From Telmatactis stephensoni (lineage: Eukaryota; Cnidaria; Anthozoa; Actiniaria; Isophelliidae): a stretch of DNA of 64,000 nucleotides. Below, one piece after another: positions 12,120-22,700 of the stretch (positions within the stretch are counted from its first letter, which is position 1; every line of letters begins with the position of its first letter). The DNA lies in assembly GCA_029948255.1 (NCBI GenBank), contig JALIZF010001797.1, positions 70,001-134,000 of the forward strand, read 5' to 3'. The position numbers were made by a program, and so were the translations under genes. The notes under the pieces were generated by a model. It was not told where the DNA came from, did no database searches, and was given only the letters and a program-made list of their open reading frames with translations.

Positions 12120-12326
12120 TATTTACTTGAGTACTTCAATAAAAATGTTCTGTTAGTTATAAGAAGTTTTCATGTTTGCTGTAAACTTCTGTAATAAATT
12201 CAACCAAACTTCTTTACAAAGTAGCTTATTCTGTGTTCAGCGATGCATATACGCGCGCGTGGTGCTTATTAGCATATGATAAAACTCATTAGCATTTGAT
12301 AGCTTGTTATGTGAAATCACTCTATT

Positions 12327-12417
12327 ATTCAGTTAGAGTTATCCAGCTTCAACCCATTGAATATCAGGCGAGACACCCGAACATTCTTCCTTGCCTTCAG
12401 GCGTGCAAGGGGGTATT
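12327..12417. repeat. 127-bp tandem repeat, copy 3 (truncated)
   Basis: This continues the array interrupted by the Harbinger element. It matches copy 2 from ATTCAGTTAGAG to GGGGGTATTTG but lacks the 9 bp CCACCCGTG and the last third of the unit. Confidence 0.85.
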
Positions 12418-14236
12418 TGTATCTAGTTATTAGGACATGACTTTTCGAGGGCATATTGTTTATTTGTGGCCCGAGTAGCTTCATTTGCGCCCGAGAGGTG
12501 TACGATGCCTGTCCGTAAAAATGGTTTGAGTTTGAAATACAAAAAATAAAAAGGGTTGAATATGTTCAATAAAAGACTTCCGTTATATGAAGGACCTACA
12601 GGACCCTATGCCGCCTATGCAGGACCCTACTGAAAATCGCTTTGCGAGTAGGTTTCCTGGATAAATTTATCATTATTATTATTATTATGGTGCGACGTCT
12701 TACCTAAATTTTCTGATTGAGACAATCCATTTTTTTAGTTATGAGAAACGTCTGAAGTCACTGTTCCCTTCGTATTACCGTAGTCTAGCTTTCACGCGTT
12801 CAGATATACTGGGGAGGTTTAATTGGCATCGGGAATGCCTGAGTTCAGCAATCATTGGTGAGGACATCTTGCTTGTTTTGGTGCCCTGTCTTTGAATTGG
12901 TGGGCTTTTCATTAGAAGCCGTTTACGGCATTTAACGTTGTTAGCTTTACCTTGCTTCTAGTTGCCTTCACTTCAGGGGCCTTCACTTCAGGGGCCTTCA
13001 CTTTGTCTCCAGTGGACAGTCGAGGTGACTTTCTTTTTGTTTGCTTTTGCTCAGAAGACCCTCAGAAGGAATTGCATTTTCGATGCCTTGTTTATTTATG
13101 GACTCGAATAACTCTTTGAAGGCGCTCAAAACTTCACTGTTGCTTTTGCCTTCTTTGTAGGATACAAGGACACCAGCCAACACACCTAACGTAACGTAGA
13201 TCCCACGTAAACCTTTGTTGCCCTGGATTTGGTACTTCGTTTTGATTTTGCAATGAAGCATTCGGCGGGAACTGCCGGCCCATCGATTTGTGAAATTAAA
13301 CTGATGTCGATTTGTCTGACTTCTCTCGTTAAAAGGCAAAAGACATGATACGTACTGAAAACGCTCTAGGTTCTGTACCACAGATATCAGAATTTAACGC
13401 GTACCAGCAACGATTTTCTTGGTTTGGTACGACAACTCGGTATAACATAATAGCCTCGTTGAGTCCTCATGAAGAATGACCTTTTACCACGGATTCAAAC
13501 TTAGCTTAGGTTTCAAATTTAAGCGCCAATTGCCTTTCATAACCATATAAAGAATAAACCCATTTAAAAATGTCAGCACAATAAAGATTTCTGTTTCAAG
13601 CATGTCAACGGCTCATATCGACTGTTGAGCTGTGATGCCTGCTGTTCGGAGATAATCCCCTTATTAATCCCGGAATTATTTACACTTTACAAACCACAAG
13701 ACTGAACCAAAATGTTGGGCTCGGGGCTCCTCATGCACCCTATACAATACCACACTAGTCTGTACCCAGCCTACATATCAGTCAGGATTCAAACCTACTT
13801 TTAACTCAGGGTTAAACAGTAATGTAATATTACTCAACTCCGATCAATACGAATATTGAACAATCATATTTTGTGGTATTTGCGTCTCAAAATCGCAATA
13901 AGTTTTGTATCACGATTTGGAACTAGCTGATTCCTCGAGAAGACAGTAGCCAATCAGCGCAAAGTAAACCTGCACAACTTGTTAGCATCACCCCGAAGGG
14001 ATAAGCAAATCTATGCCCTACCCGGGTAGGGTATTGTGGGTTTTTAATAAATCAATAAAATATCATTAAATGTGAATTTTCTTTCATAACTGATTTTTAA
14101 GAAACAATATAGAAAATTTTATAGAATTTACATCTTAAAAAAAACAGTTTTTGCGAAATTTTAAAGCTTCCAAATGTATTTACAAACTTTTCCTTCGAGC
14201 CCCTCCCGCCGTCAGGACATTTTGGCGAAGCGGGTT

Positions 14237-14680
14237 TTACTTAGAGTCCCTTGACTCGCGCCTCAGAATCTCGTTGAAGCGAAGTTCAAGTCCATGATAT
14301 CTTAAAATTAGCCAATTTATGTCATTATTTTGAGCGGTAGCTAAAGCTGCTAGCAAATTCTTGATTTCAGACTTTAACTTGATAAGATCGACATTGTTGT
14401 TGTCAGTACAAGATACTTCGAGGTATTCGAGGAGAGGAACAGATTTAGATAATTTAGGTACGAATGTATCAAGGATTTCAGTAAAACATAAGTTCTCTGC
14501 GAGTTTGTTTAGACGGGCCTGGCGATAGTACGGAGTTGTATTCAGGAGGTTTTGTACGCATTCTTCCGCTCTAACTTTTGGCCGACGATGTGTAGGATAG
14601 TTTGTGTAATGCCTCGATAGTGACGAACGTCTAGTATACGACTTCAAACAAAATTCGCAAGAAAATTGATGGTCTTCCAT
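14237..14680 (-). CDS. Small C2H2-like zinc-finger protein, unknown
   Basis: A 147-residue frame starting at the ATG at 14680; the open frame runs nine codons further upstream without an ATG. Residues 6-31 resemble one C2H2 finger: CEFC, a basic/serine stretch (KSYTRRSSLSRH) and a second histidine seven residues on, an atypically long H-x6-H. The remainder is mostly helical and charged with no recognised domain. It lies in the right part of the 8.4-kb inverted-repeat element, so it may be an element gene rather than a host gene. It could equally be a fragment of a longer spliced gene. Translation is uncertain. Confidence 0.4.
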   Translation of the reverse strand: MEDHQFSCEFCLKSYTRRSSLSRHYTNYPTHRRPKVRAEECVQNLLNTTPYYRQARLNKLAENLCFTEILDTFVPKLSKSVPLLEYLEVSCTDNNNVDLIKLKSEIKNLLAALATAQNNDINWLILRYHGLELRFNEILRRESRDSK

Positions 14681-15329
14681 TATGAGTCCATTATCGTTGA
14701 AGTCCAAATACCAAAAGAAAGTGAATTAAGAACACTACAGTGCCATAGATATAAACTAAATGCTCTATTTATTCACGTGAATATCAGAAGTTATATAATC
14801 CAAATTTAAAAACCTTACTCACTGTTTGTCTAGTCAAAATACCGTCGTGTTAAAGCAATGGAACAAATAAAAGCCTTCAAATGAATCAGCTTTTTATTTT
14901 TAGCTTGTTCGTTGAGAAGTGTAATTGAACAAACCATGAATACTACTTATTACGCCAATATCATCTCTCTCTTAACCCTGCTTTGGGGTTTTCCCAGGTG
15001 AATGTTTGCATTTTACGCATCGCCGCACTACCGATATAAATAGCGTCAGGGTGCTAACAAGTTATGTGCGTTTTGGAGAAGGCGTGGTTACGGAGGAATC
15101 AGCTAGAAGTTGTTGTTGTTGTTGTTGTTTTTAATTTATAGAAAAATCGGCGAAACTCATCTGTTATTGCAGATTGAAAACAAAATCATCCTTAGCAAAC
15201 ATCACGCCATCAAAAGTTTTCGTTATTTTTTTTCTTTTTTTCCTCAAAAACTCCTTATTTTCTATTATTTTGCAATAAATAATATTGCACGAGTGAGAGA
15301 GAACCTGCACTGTAATTGGTCAGCGGTAA

Positions 15330-15682
15330 AAAAAGTCGAGAAAAAAGTCGGGAAAAAAGTCGAGAGAAAAGTCGGGAAAAAAGTCGGGAAAAAGTTAAGG
15401 ACGAGAAAAAAGTCGGGAAAAAGTTAAGGGCGGGAAAAAAGTCGGGAAAAAGTTAAGGACGAGAAAAAAGTCGGGAAAAAGTTAAGGGCGGGAAAAAAGT
15501 CGGGAAAAAGTTAAGGACGAGAAAAAAGTCGGGAAAAAAGTCGGGAAAAAAGTCGGGAAAAAAGTCGGGAAAAAAAGTTGGGAAAAAAAAGTGCGGGAAA
15601 AATAGTCGGGGAAAAAAAGTCGGGAAAAAAGTCGGGTAAAAGTTAAGGGCGGGAAAAAAGTCGGGAAAAAAAGTCGGGAAAA
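15330..15682. repeat. Satellite array, right arm (inverted)
   Basis: Copies of GTCGGGAAAAAGTTAAGG and the shorter GTCGGGAAAAAA fill about 350 bp. They are the reverse complement of the left-arm family. The predicted Phe/Pro-rich or Lys-rich frames across this array are repeat artefacts. Confidence 0.9.
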
Positions 15683-16069
15683 GGAAAATCAAGTGCGAGA
15701 TTTGCATGGCACTAATCGGGCTCCGTAAATCGGGCTCCGTACAATTCCATTCATTGAAGATTTATCTTTGTTGGAACACTTTCTGATATCCAGACCTTTT
15801 TTTTCAAGCAACAACTAACATTCTAGTAAGACAAGTTTCCAGAGCAGTAACTATGTTATAAAGGTCGACAGGATCAAAGGAGGTGGTTGTGACGTTGAGC
15901 ATTTAATTGAGTCGTTTATTTTGAATAAAACTAGTTTTTTTGTTTGTTTCTTTGTTTTTCGTATCATGTTCTGTATCTTTTTATATCTTCTTAAAAGTTT
16001 GCTGAGCCAGTAGCCTTACCGATTCAAGGTTCCTCTTTTTTTGTGACAAATTCCATCATCAAACTAAAA

Positions 16070-19000
16070 CTAATACCGGTATTTTTGCATTGATAAAAAA
16101 TGCCGTTGAAGTTCATTTAACGATAATGCCTCGGGAATAAATGACTGAGCCATACGGACATCCTCGGGTAATACTTTAGCACTCACTACGACACCAGCGC
16201 ACTTTGGCAAAGAAGTATGATATGGACTTCTGATTCCGGCTCTGTTTGCATACCTTCTTGCAGCTTCATAGTCACATAGTCCATTCAATGATTGTGCCAA
16301 GTTGAATAGGGTAATTGCTATTGAGGGATGCTTGATACCGCAGTAAGCTCTTTCCTGTATGGTCAGTGCCTTTTCAAAATGTAATTTAGCATCGAGGTAT
16401 TTCCTCTCTTGGATTAGCAACACTGCAAAGTTATTATGTGCTGTAGCTACTACTGGATGGTCTTCGCCGTAAGTTTTCTGCCTGATTTCAAGCGATCTTT
16501 GAAAATACTTTTCAGCGTCTTCAAACCTGTCAAAGAGGCGTTCGACGTTTCCAATGTTGCCATATGTTATTGCTACTTTTGGATGCGTTTTTCCATAAGC
16601 TTTCTCTTGTATAGTCAATGCTCTTTCTAAGTGTGACATAATAATATCGTACCAATCACTACTACTGCCAATTAATTCCATGGGACTTTCGGTCAGGACA
16701 CTTGCCAAACAGTTGAGTGTTAGAGCTATCTCTGGATGTTCTTTACCAAGGGTCTTTGTTTGGACATATAGTGCCTTTTCCAAAAACGTTTTAGCTCCTT
16801 TCCATCTTTTTAAGTCGCGGAGAATATTGGCCAGGTTTATGTAAGTTGGAGCAAAGATAGGGTGGTTCTCATGATAGGCTTCTTTCTTGATCTCTAACAC
16901 CTGTTTCATCTTTTCATGGGCTTCTTTGAACTTTCCCATGTACTGAAGAGAGTTTGCCAAGATGGTTAGCGTCTTGGCGAAAGCTGGATGGCGCTCATTG
17001 AAGACATGTTTTTGAATGTCCAGCGCTCTTTGAGAGTAGTGTGTTGCATCTTGGTAGTTTCCCATCTCGTAAAGAGCGTGTGCAAGGTTTAGCAAAGTTG
17101 AGACTATTGCGGGATGTTTTGTGGAGTAAGTGTCTTCTTGGATACCAAGTGCCTTTTCCAACTGTTTGTTTGCCTCTTTGTAATTGCCAAGGTAGATGAG
17201 CGTTTTCCCTAGGCAGTTTAGAGTAGCAGCAATCGAAGCACTGTTCTGGTAATCTTCTTTATATCGAATCGATAATGCTTTTTCTGCATACTCTTTCGAT
17301 CTACTATACTCTCCAAGATCAAGGTAAATGGATGCCAGGTTTCTCATAGTGACAGCTTGATCTGTACCACTACACATACCCAATACTTTTTCCAAATATG
17401 CCTTAGCTTCCTGGTATTGTCCTAAATGTTGCAGAGTATTGGCAAATTTGTTGCATATTCCAGCGGCTTTGGAAGTCATTGAGGATTTGCGGTGCAAATC
17501 CGAGGGCCCATTGTGGTCATGTTCGGTAAAAGACAATGGCAAAATGAGCTCGTAAAATGTTTTGGCAGAATGATACGATCCGTGTGTGCTACATATTTCT
17601 CCTAAGGAAATAAAAATGTCTTCCATATCACTACTAAATTGCAGTTTGTCTTCATTGAAACAGTTTCTCATATCGTTTTTTAGAGCAATAAAGTGTACTA
17701 CAAGTCCTTTGGTAGAAAGGGCATCATCAATACTATCAGGATCAAAGGATCGTAACGATGAAAAAGCGTTGATCAATCGCGTCAACTGTGACATTAAAAT
17801 CTTCGCATTTGTGGTACGAAGACAACTGTGTATAACTTGATGTACACGGATTTCTTGTGCTTCTGAAGAATAAAGAACCAGAGACGACGAAGAGATTTTA
17901 CAAGCCACAAGATCTTCGTCTTCGTCTTCCCCGTGTGTGCAAGACATCACATACGTCACCACATAGTTCAGTGGCACTGGCTCGGGTGCTATTGAGGAGA
18001 GGAATTCAAAGGCACGTTCCATGATCACATCCTGACTTCTTTCTTTAGCCACAGCAATCTTCACTGCTACAGTCATTGTGTTAGAGTACGTCAAACTTGT
18101 TTCTTGGTATACTTCTTCTGTTGACTCTCGTTTGCCTTCATCCAGCTTTCGCAAGTAGTTTTCCCAAAGAAATGATGGCTTTGTGTTGCGAATACGTCGG
18201 ACGTAGGATGCTGCACATGCCAGAGCTAGTGGCTGAAAATCCAGAGCCTTGGCAACTTGGAAGGTTGTCTTTTCATCGGAACTGACCAAGCCAGATATCT
18301 CATGAAGTGCTTTAATTGAGTCAGTCTCACTCATACCTAAACTAACAGATAAATGACAAGTGAAGGAGTCTTGGGGAATGGATCGGCTGTCCTGGGTCGT
18401 GACCAGAATCTGACCCTGCCCATTTGTCTTATCTCCAGCTTTCCAGAGATATTTAGAAATTGACTTAAGATCTGTAACGTTATCCACAATCATCAGCCAA
18501 GACGAATACTTTTGAACTCTGGATGCAATCAGACCTCGAAGGTGGATGACTTTTTCTGGTAGTGATAAATCCGTCGATGTCGCAATTCTTGTGATGGAAT
18601 CTTCGTCGAAATTCAAATATTTTGCAAACTCCGTATACGAATGCAGCAGTGTGTGTATACTCGACGCATTGAGTGTGTTAACGAAGGTTTGCACTTTGGT
18701 TGGTGTTGTCTGAGCGTTGTCATAGAATCGTTGTCCTATCTGTCTTGCTAGTTCACTTTTCCCGCTCCCAGGGTTTCCAGAAATATAGCACACTGTAACT
18801 TCACTTGGATGTTCATCTTTCAGTCGCATCATCTTCCCCTCTATTCTTGTGACTTCAACTGTACGCTCAATTGGGTCGTAAGAAGGCTTTGGGGGTAAGA
18901 TGCAGAATGGACGAGGCTCTTCATTTTGCTTCTTTTCTTTCTCATAAAGTTGATGTAATTTCTGCAACTCATCAGTTGAAAAACTTGTCTGGTTTTTGAT

Positions 19001-19474
19001 TTCTTCAATTTTAGCTGTATCAAGTTTCAAGTCTTGAAATGCATCAATGACTTTTTGCATGGATGACTGAAAGTTAGCACTGGACAGCTTTCCGTCGGCA
19101 ACATGGGCAAAAGTATTGTTACGAAAGTTCCTTAGATCGTGTACCCTATTCTTGACGATTGGGTTGAGAGTTCGACGAGATATACAGTCCGAGTAGACAA
19201 TGGCATGAAATAAAGTGGTACAATCCCACTCTAATGTGTTTCCATTCCTTATGTTGGAAAGAGCTCGTGCATTACGAGGAGTTCGCTTCTCCATGCCAAA
19301 GAAGTCGTTTCCATTCTTGGCTGTGTCCTGCCATTTTCCGTGTGATGTTGCATATTGTGTGTCCCATTCTTGTTTAAAGACATGTCGTAGTCCATTAGGG
19401 ATTTCACAAGTTGTTACACGACAAACCCTGAAGAAGTTGAGCTCTTCATCTGTGTACTCTTTTAATAAAGCCAT
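16070..19474 (-). CDS. HEPN-NB-ARC-TPR (STAND NTPase) protein
   Basis: A single-exon gene of 1134 residues with ATG at 19474. Residues 1-160 form a DZIP3-type HEPN domain with RNNTFAH (R118, H124), matching the Rx4-6H pattern of HEPN ribonucleases. Residues 225-430 form an NB-ARC-type STAND ATPase: Walker A GNPGSGKS (233-240), Walker B WLMIVDNV (326-333), a sensor-like ILVTTQDS (356-363) and QPLALA in place of the GLPLAL motif. A helical stretch leads to about nine kinesin-light-chain-like TPRs (about 675-1075), recognisable from repeats such as LGNYKEANKQLEKALGIQ followed by HP-A. Such proteins are ligand-triggered switches. The N-terminal HEPN would be the effector and the TPRs the sensor, and innate immune or cell-death roles are usual guesses. 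A candidate poly-A signal lies at 15915-15920 on the minus strand. Intronless structure is common for this family in cnidarians. Confidence 0.88.
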   Translation of the reverse strand: MALLKEYTDEELNFFRVCRVTTCEIPNGLRHVFKQEWDTQYATSHGKWQDTAKNGNDFFGMEKRTPRNARALSNIRNGNTLEWDCTTLFHAIVYSDCISRRTLNPIVKNRVHDLRNFRNNTFAHVADGKLSSANFQSSMQKVIDAFQDLKLDTAKIEEIKNQTSFSTDELQKLHQLYEKEKKQNEEPRPFCILPPKPSYDPIERTVEVTRIEGKMMRLKDEHPSEVTVCYISGNPGSGKSELARQIGQRFYDNAQTTPTKVQTFVNTLNASSIHTLLHSYTEFAKYLNFDEDSITRIATSTDLSLPEKVIHLRGLIASRVQKYSSWLMIVDNVTDLKSISKYLWKAGDKTNGQGQILVTTQDSRSIPQDSFTCHLSVSLGMSETDSIKALHEISGLVSSDEKTTFQVAKALDFQPLALACAASYVRRIRNTKPSFLWENYLRKLDEGKRESTEEVYQETSLTYSNTMTVAVKIAVAKERSQDVIMERAFEFLSSIAPEPVPLNYVVTYVMSCTHGEDEDEDLVACKISSSSLVLYSSEAQEIRVHQVIHSCLRTTNAKILMSQLTRLINAFSSLRSFDPDSIDDALSTKGLVVHFIALKNDMRNCFNEDKLQFSSDMEDIFISLGEICSTHGSYHSAKTFYELILPLSFTEHDHNGPSDLHRKSSMTSKAAGICNKFANTLQHLGQYQEAKAYLEKVLGMCSGTDQAVTMRNLASIYLDLGEYSRSKEYAEKALSIRYKEDYQNSASIAATLNCLGKTLIYLGNYKEANKQLEKALGIQEDTYSTKHPAIVSTLLNLAHALYEMGNYQDATHYSQRALDIQKHVFNERHPAFAKTLTILANSLQYMGKFKEAHEKMKQVLEIKKEAYHENHPIFAPTYINLANILRDLKRWKGAKTFLEKALYVQTKTLGKEHPEIALTLNCLASVLTESPMELIGSSSDWYDIIMSHLERALTIQEKAYGKTHPKVAITYGNIGNVERLFDRFEDAEKYFQRSLEIRQKTYGEDHPVVATAHNNFAVLLIQERKYLDAKLHFEKALTIQERAYCGIKHPSIAITLFNLAQSLNGLCDYEAARRYANRAGIRSPYHTSLPKCAGVVVSAKVLPEDVRMAQSFIPEALSLNELQRHFLSMQKYRY

Positions 19475-20681
19475 CTGGTAATATAAAATCGTATTTTAAT
19501 GTAAGTGTAAGTAGATTAGTAAATTAGTATTTATTTTCTTTAGCAATTTACAAGGCTCAAAGGGAGAGCACTTGTAAAGTTTTAGTGATTTGACCCCGTG
19601 TATAAATAAAGTTCATTCATTCATTCAAAATGACAATGACATAAGAACAGGCGTCCCCTTTGAATAAGCGCCCTTCTCATTGGCCAAAATTTGAGAAAAA
19701 TCCCCCTCTCCTCCCCCATTTATTTACAGGTGGCCCATCCTCTGGGTGCGTGGTGTGGGCTTCCTGTGGAAGCCGTTACATTATAACTTTTCTCTGTCGG
19801 TATTTCACTCTTAGTCCGATAGTTACTGAAGTGTTCTGGGGTGTTTATTTTGACATAGAGTGTCTATTGAGCGAGTTTGAGAGAGTTATTTTCAGGGTTG
19901 AGTTAACGGTTCCCGTAGATACATATGAGGATGTGTGGCTGGCCCTTGGAGAGGGGGAGGGGAAGAAAGGGGAAAGGAAACGAGGGTGTGCAATGAACCC
20001 CTTGGTTTTTTAGATTTCAGTGTCCCACTTTGGATCCTAAATTTCCATTGGTCCAGAGACGTTGAAATGTCAATAATATGGAAATTAGAAGACAAACAGG
20101 AAACATCTTTTTTAAATTGCAAAGAAGAGTTATATTAAACATTCGCGCAGTCAAAAATGAAAGAGCAGCGACTCAGGCCAAGATCAGTGACTCTAGCATG
20201 AACACATGGCAGCCTTAATTTGTATATTTGTCTTCTCATAGAGACTCAGAGAAGTCATTGAGAGAGACATGGCTTAGCCCTCTTGTGTAGAAGAGTTGTG
20301 CAAACCAAACCAGCCACTTTCAGTGAAGCAAGCATTGTGCAAACAAACTAAACTGCTGGAGACTAGTTCAAGAATTGGTGTAATATGAAATTTGTTTTTG
20401 ATATCTTTGATTCAAATGAATTGGGCTTCCTGTGGTGATTGGCCAACAAAGATCCCATAATTTTATAAAAGGCTTGAAAAAGGATAAAGCTTTTTAGCAT
20501 TGCTTTGGTTTGTATATACTCTAACCTTTGGTTTCCTTGTGAATTATAAGGACTTACAAGTTCAGTGACCATTATTACAGTGATATTAGATTCAGTCACA
20601 TTATATGAACCATAGGTAGAGTTTTATACGTTTTCCACTCAGGTTTTAATTCAAATTCATTAACAGGTAATAACGTAATCT

Positions 20682-20922
20682 CAGGGTCGTGACATGGTAC
20701 GTGGGATCAGGGATCACAGGCTTGGGATCGGGATCTCAAGCCATGGGATCGGGGTCACAAACGTGTGATCGGGATCATTAGTCAAATCAACAGGATTCAG
20801 GGATCAAAATTTTCACAACTGGGATCAGGGATCAAAATAAGAGAACTTTTGGGATCAGGGATCAAAATTTTCGACCAAAAAACGGGATCACAAGCAAAGA
20901 AACGTACCATGTCACGACCCTG
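20682..20922. mobile_element. Miniature element, CAGGGTCGTGACATGG ends
   Basis: The inverted termini are at least 20 bp, reading CAGGGTCGTGACATGG onward, and it is flanked by TAATCT on both sides (20676-20681, 20923-20928). The interior is a degenerate GGGATCAGGGATCAAAA repeat. A second copy in opposite orientation lies at 32998-33234. Confidence 0.85.
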
Positions 20923-22337
20923 TAATCTCATCGCAAAAATGTGACTTAGGTAGGTCAATGACTTGAAGACATCACAAAGATTTATTTTATATCTGTTCTC
21001 AAGTTTTTTTCAAATATCAAAGGAAATGATAAAGATTCTTCCAACTTCCTTCATATCTTGTCTATAGCTCTGTAATATCTATATTCTACCATTAGTCATA
21101 TTATGGAAGATGACTTGACAGTAGCTGGATGGTCTGAACTGGATGTTTACATCTTTTGACTGGAAAAGCAGGACCGTAGCAAGCCTTAAAAAACTGGGGA
21201 GCACAAGGTCACTTTGCATCACATGATGCATAATTAGCATTAATTTCTAAATTAATTGAACATTTTTTCCTTGCTGTTCTTTCTTTTTAATATTTTAAGA
21301 AAAACAAGGGGGCATGTGCATGTTCCCTGAAAAGAAGTTCACAGCAAGACATTGATTGGTTGGTTCTTAATCTTATGATAGACATAAATGTGCATGCACT
21401 TGTATAAAGTGTATCACAGAAAACAAGGGGTTTGTTGCAGGCCCTCCCTTTTCCTCCTCTTCCCCAGTCCACCTCCCCTCCCCTTCCCTCCCCCTCCCCC
21501 AAGAGCCTGGAAATTTGTTTTCCCCAGCCATCAATCATCTGTATTTCTATGGCAACCAAGTTCTAGTACCCCCTTCCTGCTGATTGACAACTACTGTAAT
21601 GACTAATCCCTTATAAACTTTGGCTGGATGTCTTTGATATAAAGCACATTTCATATATCTAATATTAAATAATCAAATTTTGTGAGTTTTCACGGTTTGA
21701 CAGGTCCATTGTATAACTTGTACTAACTCACACATGAAATATGAAGGAACTGTTATATACCCCCCTCCCCACACACGCACACACACACTGCCCACTGAGC
21801 TGGAAATTCCAAGGGAAAGGTAAGGCATTTAGACAGAGGTATCGTAGACGTAGTCCATTTCCAGGTTTTGTGCACCCTCCCAGCAAAACTGCTGGTTACG
21901 GCCCAGGATGCTTTCTATAACAGGAAAAAAACTACTTGGCCATGGATTCATGTCTTTTACTACCTTGATAACATTTGTTTTTCTTGGTTACAAAAGAATC
22001 TCTTATCTTGATGTTAAAGCTACGTTTCAGTAGTTTTTCATTACACAGTGGTTGTGAATGCATAACATGTTGACTTCTTAAATTTCAAAATTACTAAGTC
22101 TAATTAGTTTCCAATAAACCTGATAATTCAATATAAACATCTTATTTAATACGTAGCTCGACACTTTAAGACAATATAGTTTAGTTCGAGCTGTGCGCTC
22201 ATCACATAACTCGAAGTCACCAACCTTTCCCAAAGACATCACAGGCAAAAATGGGTGTGGCACAGCCCGTAACTCGAAAAGCGCGTAACTCGAAGCACGT
22301 AACTCGAAGTTTACCCGCCCTCAATCCTGACTTCTGA

Positions 22338-22515
22338 TTGGATCAATCACGAACACGAAGGAAGCCATTTCGCAGTTTGCTGCGAGACAAGGTAATATTG
22401 TTGCGAGACAAGTTTGTTTTCGGGTGGAAAAATGCGCAGCATCGCTCTTCAGCTCGTTTCGCAACGATGTTGCGAGACAAGTTGAGTGATTTTGTTGCTC
22501 GTATTACCGTACCTT
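22338..22515. repeat. Partial copy of the GCTCGTATTACCG family
   Basis: Repeats of TTGCGAGACAAG end in TTGCTCGTATTACCG at about 22495-22510, which is the same terminus as the complete element at 53984-54268. The left terminus is not clear. Confidence 0.5.
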
Positions 22516-22551
22516 TGTCTGTATTTCACTGAAGCGAAAATCAGTTCGTTT

Positions 22552-22700
22552 AATTGCTGGTTTTCAATCATTCCCTTGAGAGTCAAAATATAAAAGAGTG
22601 GCAGCCATGTTGGTTGAACGAACAAGAGACACTAATGAGCAATCTTTTGTTGAAGTTCAACCAAGATGGCCGCCGTGACGTCATTTGAAAGCCAGCAATA
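22552..22700. mobile_element. Miniature element with CRE and AAGATGGCC motifs
   Basis: Ends are ATTGCTGGTTTTCAAT and its inverse ATTTGAAAGCCAGCAAT, about 148 bp. It contains AACCAAGATGGCCGCCGTGA followed by a CRE-like TGACGTCA. A second copy in the opposite orientation is at 38022-38170. A TA flank suggests a mariner-like target, but this is weak. Confidence 0.75.

Larger units (their letters stand above)
9818..12323. mobile_element. Complete PIF/Harbinger DNA transposon
   Basis: The element is 2506 bp with 172-bp terminal inverted repeats (9818-9989 and 12152-12323) beginning AGAGTGATTTCACATAAC. It is flanked by ATT (9815-9817 and 12324-12326); read one base over, this is the TTA target typical of the superfamily. 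It carries two divergent genes as Harbinger elements do: a DDE transposase on the minus strand and a smaller plus-strand accessory gene with one intron. Both frames are open and the ends match closely, which suggests a recent arrival. It lies within a 127-bp tandem array, so the preserved copy 1/copy 2 junction at 9686-9695 shows the empty site. Confidence 0.93.
7772..13735. mobile_element. Possible nested element with CATGAGGAGCCCC ends
   Basis: CATGAGGAGCCCC at 7772 is matched inverted as GGGGCTCCTCATG at 13723-13735. Outside both ends lies the same direct-repeat word family (CCTATACAATAC, ACTAGTCT), as if an element had inserted into a CTATAC minisatellite. Arms beyond the 13-bp match are only weakly alike. 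This nested boundary is tentative. Confidence 0.4.
7355..15728. mobile_element. 8.4-kb Foldback-like element with satellite-bearing inverted ends
   Basis: The left end (TTACGGAGCCCGATTAG onward) is matched in inverted orientation at 15675-15728 over roughly 55 bp, after which both ends run into arrays of a short TTTTTCCCG-type repeat in opposite orientation. Long terminal inverted repeats built of short tandem units are the hallmark of Foldback/Galileo-type elements; that family link is inference. A TA dinucleotide flanks both ends if the terminus is CGGAGCCC. The right end carries the terminal 14-bp motif twice. The interior holds a nested inverted-repeat segment, hairpin elements, a complete Harbinger transposon and one small C2H2-like gene. 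No transposase belonging to the outer element is recognised. Confidence 0.6.

Noticed and set aside
12998..13381. A 127-codon frame inside the nested element
   Set aside because: It lacks an ATG at its start (first ATG near 13261), shows no recognisable domain and overlaps a local duplication (CTTCAGGGGCCTTCA). Evidence is too thin for a gene.
15453..15707. Phe-Pro repeat protein frame and the opposite Lys/Val/Gly frame
   Set aside because: Both are translations of the satellite array at the right end of the 8.4-kb element, with no start context or non-repeat sequence.
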